In this document: in pieces, positions 58,448 to 64,000 of the stretch
Layout: every line of letters starts with the position of its first letter
How positions within the stretch are numbered: position 1 is the first letter of the stretch
Source: Lithobates sylvaticus
Lineage: Eukaryota; Chordata; Amphibia; Anura; Ranidae
DNA length: 64,000 nt
Reading direction: 5' to 3'
Assembly: GCA_028564925.1 (NCBI GenBank)
Contig: CM053029.1
Span: 433,143,893-433,207,892, forward strand
Position numbers and translations under genes: made by a program
The notes under the pieces: model-generated
What the model was told of the DNA's origin: nothing
The model's database searches: none
The model's input: the letters and a program-made list of their open reading frames with translations, nothing else

Positions 58448-60217
58448 CAGTGGATATAAAAAGTCTACACACCCATTAAAATGTCAGGATTCTGTGATGT
58501 AAAAAAAAAATGAGCCAAAGTTAAATCATTTCAGAACTTTTTTCCACCTTTTTAATATGACCTATAAACCTGTACAACTCAATTGAAAAACAAACTGAAA
58601 TCTTTTAGGGGGGCGGGGGGGGGGGAGTGAAAATAAAAAAACTGAAATAATGTGGTTGCACCCTCTTAGGCCTGGTTCGCCTCTGCGGGTTTTTTTTTTA
58701 GTGCATTTTCAGTTTTGTAGAAACGCACTACAGTCCATTTAACATGGTTTCCTATGGATGTAATTCACATCTGTGCATTTTATGGAAAAGGTCAGGGACT
58801 TTTTTCTGGTTGTTGGTTCCATAGACTTCAATGGTTCAAAAACGTGTATTGAAATATGCAACCTGCATAGGTGTGAATCGGGCCTTATAACGGGATGTAG
58901 CTGTGTTCAGGATTAAGCAATCGCATTCAAGCTCATGTTAAATAGGAGTCGGTACACACCTGCCATCATTTAAAGTGCATCTGATTAACCCCAAATAAAG
59001 TTCAGCTGTTATAATAGGTATTTCCTGACATTTTCTTAGTTGCATCCTATAGCAAAAACCATGGTCCGCCGAGAGCTTCCAAAGCATCAGAGGGATCTCA
59101 TTGTTAAAAGGCATCAGTCAGGAGAAGGGTACAAAGGAATTTCCAAGGCATTAGATACCATGGAACACAGTAAAGACAGTCATCAGGTGGAGAAAATATG
59201 GCACAACAGTGACATTACCAAGAACTGGACGTCTCTCCAAAACTGATAAAAAGACGAGAAGAAAACTGGTCAGGGAGGCTTCCAAGAGGCCTATAACATT
59301 AAAGGAGCTGCAGGAATATCTGGCAAGTACTGGTTGTTTGGTACATGTGACAACAAACTCCCGTATTCTTCATGCGTCTGAGCTATGGGGTAGAGTGGCA
59401 AGACAGAAGCCTTTGCTTACGAAGAAAAACATCCAAGCCCGGCTAAATTTTGTGTTCTGGTCTGATGAAACTGAGGTTGAACATTTTGGCCATAATTCCA
59501 AGATATATTTGGCCTAAAAACAACACTGCACATCACCAAAAGAACACCATATCCACATTGAAGCATGGTGGTGGCAGCATCATGCTTTGGGGCTGTTTGT
59601 CTTCAGTGGGAACATGGGCCTTAGTCAAGGTAGAGGGAATTATAAACAGTTCCAAATACCAGTCAATATTGGCACAAAACCTTAAGGCTTCTGCTAGAAA
59701 GCTGAACGTGAAGAGGAACTTCATATTTCAGCATGACAACAACCCAAAGCATACATCCAAATCAAAAGGAATGGCTTCACCAGAAGAGGATTCAAGTTTT
59801 GGAATGGCCCAGCCAGACCCCAGACCTGAATCCGAACAAAAATCTGTGGGGTGATCTGAAGAGGGCTGTGCACAGGAGATGCTCTCGCAATCTGACAGAT
59901 TTGGTGTGTTTTTTGCAAAGAGGAGTGAGCAAATAGTGCCAAAACAAGATGTGCCATGCTAATGGACTCATACCCGAAAAGACTGAGTGCTGTAATAAAA
60001 TCAAAAAGTGCTTCAACTAAGTATTAGTTTAGGGGGGGGGGGGGGTTATGCAACCATATTATTTATTTTAGTTTTTTTATTTTCTACTTCCCTCCACCTA
60101 AAATATTTCAGTTTGGTGTACAGTTTATGGGTCACATTAAAAGTGGGAAAGAGCTCTGAAATGATTTATCTTGGTGTAATTTTTTTACATCACAGATACC
60201 TGACTTTTTATCCACTG
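58448..60217 (+). mobile_element. Tc1-like transposon, nearly full length, carrying a MITE
   Basis: Ends CAGTGGATATAAAAAGTC / complement of CAGTGGATAAAAAGTCAGG, with TA at 58446-58447 and 60218-60219. The plus-strand transposase is spread over several frames: VRRELPKHQRDLIVKRHQSG (DNA binding), KKPLL-type ARQKPLLTKKNIQARLNFVF, WSDETEVEHFG (first D), [28 protein letters not shown] (second D) and [20 protein letters not shown]. In the last box the usual IE is NK, so the third acidic residue is lost. Frameshifts near 59210, 59500 and 59760 make it inactive. Confidence 0.92.
58669..58884. mobile_element. Harbinger-type MITE nested in Tc1 (TTA duplication)
   Basis: Ends GGCCTGGTTCGCC / GGTGTGAATCGGGCC are flanked by TTA at 58666-58668 and 58885-58887. 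Length 216 bp. Its interior halves can pair loosely (CCATAGACTTCAATGG). Confidence 0.85.
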
Positions 60218-61010
60218 TATATGCCTTCCCTCCAGTGTGGATTCTTACTCAACTGCTCCACAAAATGGAGAAATAGTTGATTCTGCTGTGTCAAGGCCCC
60301 CTATACAATCTTGTTTTCCCAGTCACTTGCTTTAATGACATGGGTGTTGAATCTCAAGTCCTAAAGGTATGTTGTGAACACAGGCATTTCAACTCCAGAA
60401 GCTACTTGGTACCTCATATTCTTGGTCTTCTGCAGTCAAGACTTGATCAAAACTTAGCTCTGCATACTCTACAAGAGGCAGGTTTTGATCAGAACCCCAT
60501 TATAGCACCTTGTGCCTCCTTGGAATCTTAGTGTGGTCCTTTTCGGTCCTGCATAAACCACCCTTTGAAACTATTATGGAACTTCCCTTGGATAATCTCT
60601 CCTGCAAAGTGGCGTTCTTGGTGGCTATCATGTCTGTCAGATTGACAGAGTGTTTCAGAGTTAGAAATCCTTTCTTGTAAGCAGCCCTTTCTAAATCTTT
60701 ACAAGCATAAAGTGTTATGTCCAAAACCCTCCTTTCTCCCTAAGGCGGTATCAGCTTCCCCCTTATGAAGACATTGCCCATCATTCCTTGTGCCCTGCTT
60801 CTAAGAATCCAGAGAAATGACCCTCAATTGTGTGGATGTCCTTAGAGCTGTCAGTCTATCTGAAAGTCATAGCCATTATATGATAAACTGACTCTTTTTG
60901 TCCTGCAAACAGGGTCTTGAAAATTATATTCTGCTTCCAAATTCACTATTGCCAGAAGGATGAGACAGTTCATTGTAAGAGCTTATAATACAGATATGGG
61001 GCCAATGGGT

Positions 61011-61385
61011 GGCTTGTCCTAAAGCTAAACTCCAGCTAGACAGCTCAATACTTACCTGAATTATGTAACGTGTATTAACCTGCCAGAAGATTTTCAATTC
61101 TTTGCAGCTGGTCTTATGATCCAACCACCCATGGTAAACAGTATAGCCAGCTGTAGGATGTCTATTGCAGCTACAGCAAGCCCTAGACACCACCTACAGC
61201 TTAATGTTTGCATAGTACATATTGAATAAGTAATTTGGTTCCTCGCCTATCGGCACATTCATTGCATAAACACAGAGCCCAATTAGCTGCAGCAGACTGA
61301 TATCTGGACTTACTGAGATACTTGGCACGGGTTGCATTTAGAAATATTTTTTGACAAATACATAACACTCTAGATTATTTTGTAA
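61011..61385. other. unassigned stretch between DIRS and CR1
   Basis: No clear motif. It may be the decayed tail of the DIRS remnant. Confidence 0.3.
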
Positions 61386-62480
61386 AGGGCCTACATGCTC
61401 AGACTTGACCTTTTTACTATTAATATATTTGAAGAATTTTTTGGGATTTGTCCTACTATCTTTTGCAATCTGTCTTTTTTTTTCCCAATTTTTGCATCCT
61501 TGATTTCCTTTTTACATATTCTGTTATATTCTTTGTAACATTTAAATGACACTAGTGTTCCTTCATTTTTATATTTTTTAAAAGCTCTTTTCTTATAGTT
61601 TATAGCTTTTTTAACTTTGGCTGTGAGCCACATAGTTTTTATTTTTAGCCTTTTGAACTTATTGCCCATGGGAATATACTTTGCAGTGAGTTCAAAAACA
61701 GTCTTTTTGAAGAATTCCCATTTCTGTTCCGTGCCCATTGATGCCAATATTTTCTCCCAGTCTAAGTCCTGGAGAGCAGCCCTCATCCTTGGAAAATTTG
61801 CGCTCTTGAAATTAAGTGTTTTTATCTTTCCCGTATGTGATTTTTGCTTACAGCTATCATCAAATGAAATCATGTTATGGTCACTGCTACCCAATGTTCC
61901 TTTATCTGAACATTAGTAATATGCTATGCATGGTTTGAGATTACCAGGTCCAACAGAGCATCATTCCTAGTTGGGGCCTCAATAAACTGGACCATAAAAT
62001 TGTCCTGTAATAGGTTTATAAATTGTTGCCCTTTAACTGTCCCAGCAGTGCCATTACTCCAGTCAATTTCTGGGTAGTTAAAATCCCCCATTATTATCAC
62101 TGTCCCAGCCCTTTTCATCTGTGCAAGGAGTCTCCGCCTCCTCATTAACATTGGATGGTCTATAACAAACTCCAATGATTAACTTTGAACTACGCACATC
62201 TGTATGCAGTTCCACCCATAATGCTTCAGACTCATCACTCTCTCCATCCACCAGGCCTTCCTTTACACTCACTTTGAGATCACTTCTCACATAGACAGAC
62301 CCCTCCACCTTTCCTTTTTACTCTGTCTCTCCGAAAGAGTGCATAGCCAGGAATATTAATAGCCCAGTCATGTGAGGAATGAAGCCAAGTTTCAGCAATA
62401 CCGATTACATCATAGCTCTCCTGATGCACCAGAGCTTCCAACTCACCTATTTTGCTTGGCAGACTTCTGGCATTGGTTGT
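61386..62480 (-). mobile_element. CR1-type LINE, ORF2 endonuclease part
   Basis: Minus-strand order, starting at 62480: SKIGELEALVHQESYDVIGI, AETWLHSSHDWAIN, YALFRRDRVKRKGGG, IIGVCYRPSN, VIIMGDFNYPEIDWSNG (endonuclease DFN), DLVISNHA, LGSSDHNMISF (SDH box), then the linker AALQDLDWEKI, KKRAFKKYKN and NPKKFFKYI-like end. It is an AP-type endonuclease followed by the start of the RT linker. RT itself is missing at the left end. Frameshifts near 62080-62170 and about 61900 make it dead. Confidence 0.85.
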
Positions 62481-63320
62481 AAGGTAGGAGAGTGGTACCA
62501 GGGCACTACAGTGTGGGGGTGGTGACGTGAAGGGGGGCAGAGAACACTACTGTGTGGTGGGGGGGGGGCAGAGGACAGTACTGTGATACACTGTGTTCCC
62601 CATGCTGTCTTTTATTGGGTCTTTTTTTTTTTTTTTTTTTTAATCATTGACTGCCTCCATATTGTCTCAAGTTCTAATCCAGGGTTAGGCAACCTTTCAG
62701 ACAGTCAGAGAGCCTGGTATTTGATAAAAGTACAAGGCTTCCTGTGAATGACTGCAACATGCTCATCCAGACTCAGTTTTGTTCCTACAGCAGATAGGAA
62801 TTCCTTGGCCATGGCTGAAATACAGCCGTGTATACTATATGTAGCTGATACTACATACAGTGCTGATGGATCAATTAATAAAGGATTTTTTTTGGGCTAG
62901 CTTTGCAATAACAAACTATTTACAGTAAAAGCAAACTTGGCATTAGGCTTCAATGAATGATTTAAATTGCCCCATTTTTCAGCTTTACTTTCTTTTGCCA
63001 AGGGGACTTCTGGACCACTGAGGCCACCTGTGGTCAACTGGTTTACTGTGGTGTCTATAGTGATAGAATAAGCTTTCAGTACAGGAGAGGAACCTGTACA
63101 ACTTAACATAAGGCTGGAGTTCAGCTCATCGTTTGGGACTGATCCAAATAATTTAGCTGTGGACAGGGGACATTGTGGGAATCATACTAAAATTATGTCT
63201 GTATCCCCATAGAGGGATAAAAGGAGAAATCTCAGCCCCCAAACAGCAATATACCTTTGATGGAGGATCTATCCAAAACGTAAAGCTGCTATAATAAATG
63301 ATAAAAAAACTGTAGCAGCC
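62481..63320. other. no gene recognised
   Basis: Two G-rich near-repeats (GGGGGCAGAG) lie at about 62534-62575 and a T run at 62620-62641. No exon or repeat end could be named. Confidence 0.35.
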
Positions 63321-63329
63321 GGCATTTAG

Positions 63330-63950
63330 CTCACAGCTTTTGTTTCCTTGTTACAGACCAGGATCCCTGTCAATACTTCTTTAAAGTTGATATTTACATG
63401 TCCCAAAGCAATGCACATGAGGGGAACACAGTAGCCATGGTCACGTCTAAAGGAACCACCGTGCAGCACACAAAACACTGCTGGCAGCAGTCCTTGTGTA
63501 CACCTGGTAAAAACATTGTAAAGGTGTGTACAGAGACCCAGGTTGCAGCCTTGCAAACCTGAGCCACTGATGCCTGACAATGGATAGCCCAACACGTCTA
63601 GTAGCACGAGCTTTCACTTAAAAAAAAAAAAAAAAAAGGTAAAACCTCATCCTTTAAGCCGAAGGCTTGGGCAATAAATGGATAAATCCACCGTGAAATG
63701 GTCGACTTCATTAACCACCTGACCCTTCCTAGGACCTTCAGGAAGCATGAACAAGGAATCCAGCGTCCCGATTTACACCACTCACTTTAAAATACAGTTT
63801 GACAGCCTGGACCACCTCTGTGTGAAGGGCTTTCCTGATACAGTATGACAGCATATACGTATGGGTAGGCTCCACTCCCTGCAATACTCCAGGACCGGTT
63901 ATACTATACAAGCAAGTCTCCTCCCTGCAGGCAGCATTCATTTTTTCCTC
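63330..63950 (-). mobile_element. DIRS recombinase fragment, opposite orientation
   Basis: The minus strand reads VQAVKLYFKVSG, then STISRWI, KARATRR and QVCKAATWVSVHTFT. These correspond in order to the catalytic part of the DIRS recombinase at 6.4-6.75 kb (TLGRWLRG, HSTRATA, ICKAATWSSYSTFLRHY). It is broken, with several breaks, and old. An A run (63620-63637) lies inside. It may continue past 63950 to the window edge. Confidence 0.7.
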
Positions 63951-64000
63951 ACTGCTACAGCCGGTTTTGCTGCTGCTGAAAGCAGGATTTTTTTCCCCTC

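Larger units (their letters stand above)
58167..61010 (+). mobile_element. DIRS remnant (RNase H end plus recombinase), split by Tc1
   Basis: 58180-58440 reads as the DIRS segment after RNase H (HIPGDDNWKLDCLSHCHLAK, LLCQKWGTLAVN, FRFNNNYLF). After the Tc1 insertion the YAFPPVWILTQLL motif follows (60218-60260). Recombinase-like sequence runs from about 60560 to 60980 (KVAFLVAIMSVRLTE). It is heavily broken, with many breaks, and older than the DIRS at 1.7 kb. Confidence 0.75.

Overview
The window is a piece of a large, transposon-rich vertebrate nuclear genome. It most likely comes from a frog and probably a ranid-type anuran. That is inferred from the mix of DIRS elements, Gmr1-like Ty3/Gypsy, Tc1, TTAA-flanked and Harbinger-type non-autonomous elements, CR1 and L1/Tx1 LINEs, and one intron-containing host gene of vertebrate type. 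No bacterial gene, tRNA, rRNA or CRISPR array was seen.

The only host gene I can support is a QRICH1 homologue on the + strand. It has eight coding exons from 24934 to 51529, and the coding parts join in frame to 661 codons plus a stop. The protein has the conserved QRICH1 start, a shortened Q-rich middle with a basic KKRK motif, and the C-terminal DUF3504 domain, which is a domesticated Crypton tyrosine-recombinase domain. It is clearly QRICH1-like but not near-identical to the mammalian protein as I remember it, so it may be a paralogue. One extra candidate exon (16183-16290) lies upstream and could be a 5' exon or a chance ORF.

Layout, left to right. 0.85-1.66 kb: Penelope-like retroelement fragment. 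1.66-7.15 kb: nearly whole DIRS element with inverted terminal repeats and an internal complementary region. 7.7-8.95 kb: Tc1 element. 9.4-9.7 kb: two-part minisatellite. 10.15-15.93 kb: whole-looking Gmr1-like Ty3/Gypsy element (minus strand) with two LTRs I could not tell apart, inserted in a (TA)n tract. 16.2-24.8 kb: old DIRS remains with nested DNA elements. 24.9-51.5 kb: the QRICH1-like gene, its introns filled with elements. The introns include a 3.1-kb cluster of direct and inverted repeats split by a hAT MITE with a perfect 8-bp target duplication, a TTAA element inside another TTAA element, and a several-layer nest in a Tc1 element. 51.5-53.1 kb: likely 3'UTR carrying a MITE. 53-64 kb: more Tc1, MITEs, a DIRS remnant split by Tc1, a CR1 LINE piece and a minus-strand DIRS piece at the right edge.

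The genes do not form an operon or pathway. The sense of the region is evolutionary: a host gene born from a tyrosine-recombinase transposon sits among four separate tyrosine-recombinase retroelement (DIRS) loci. Target duplications (TTAA, TTA/TAA, TA, ATCTTTAG) let the order of several insertions be read directly. All boundaries were read by eye, and remote family calls rest on remembered family sequences, not searches.
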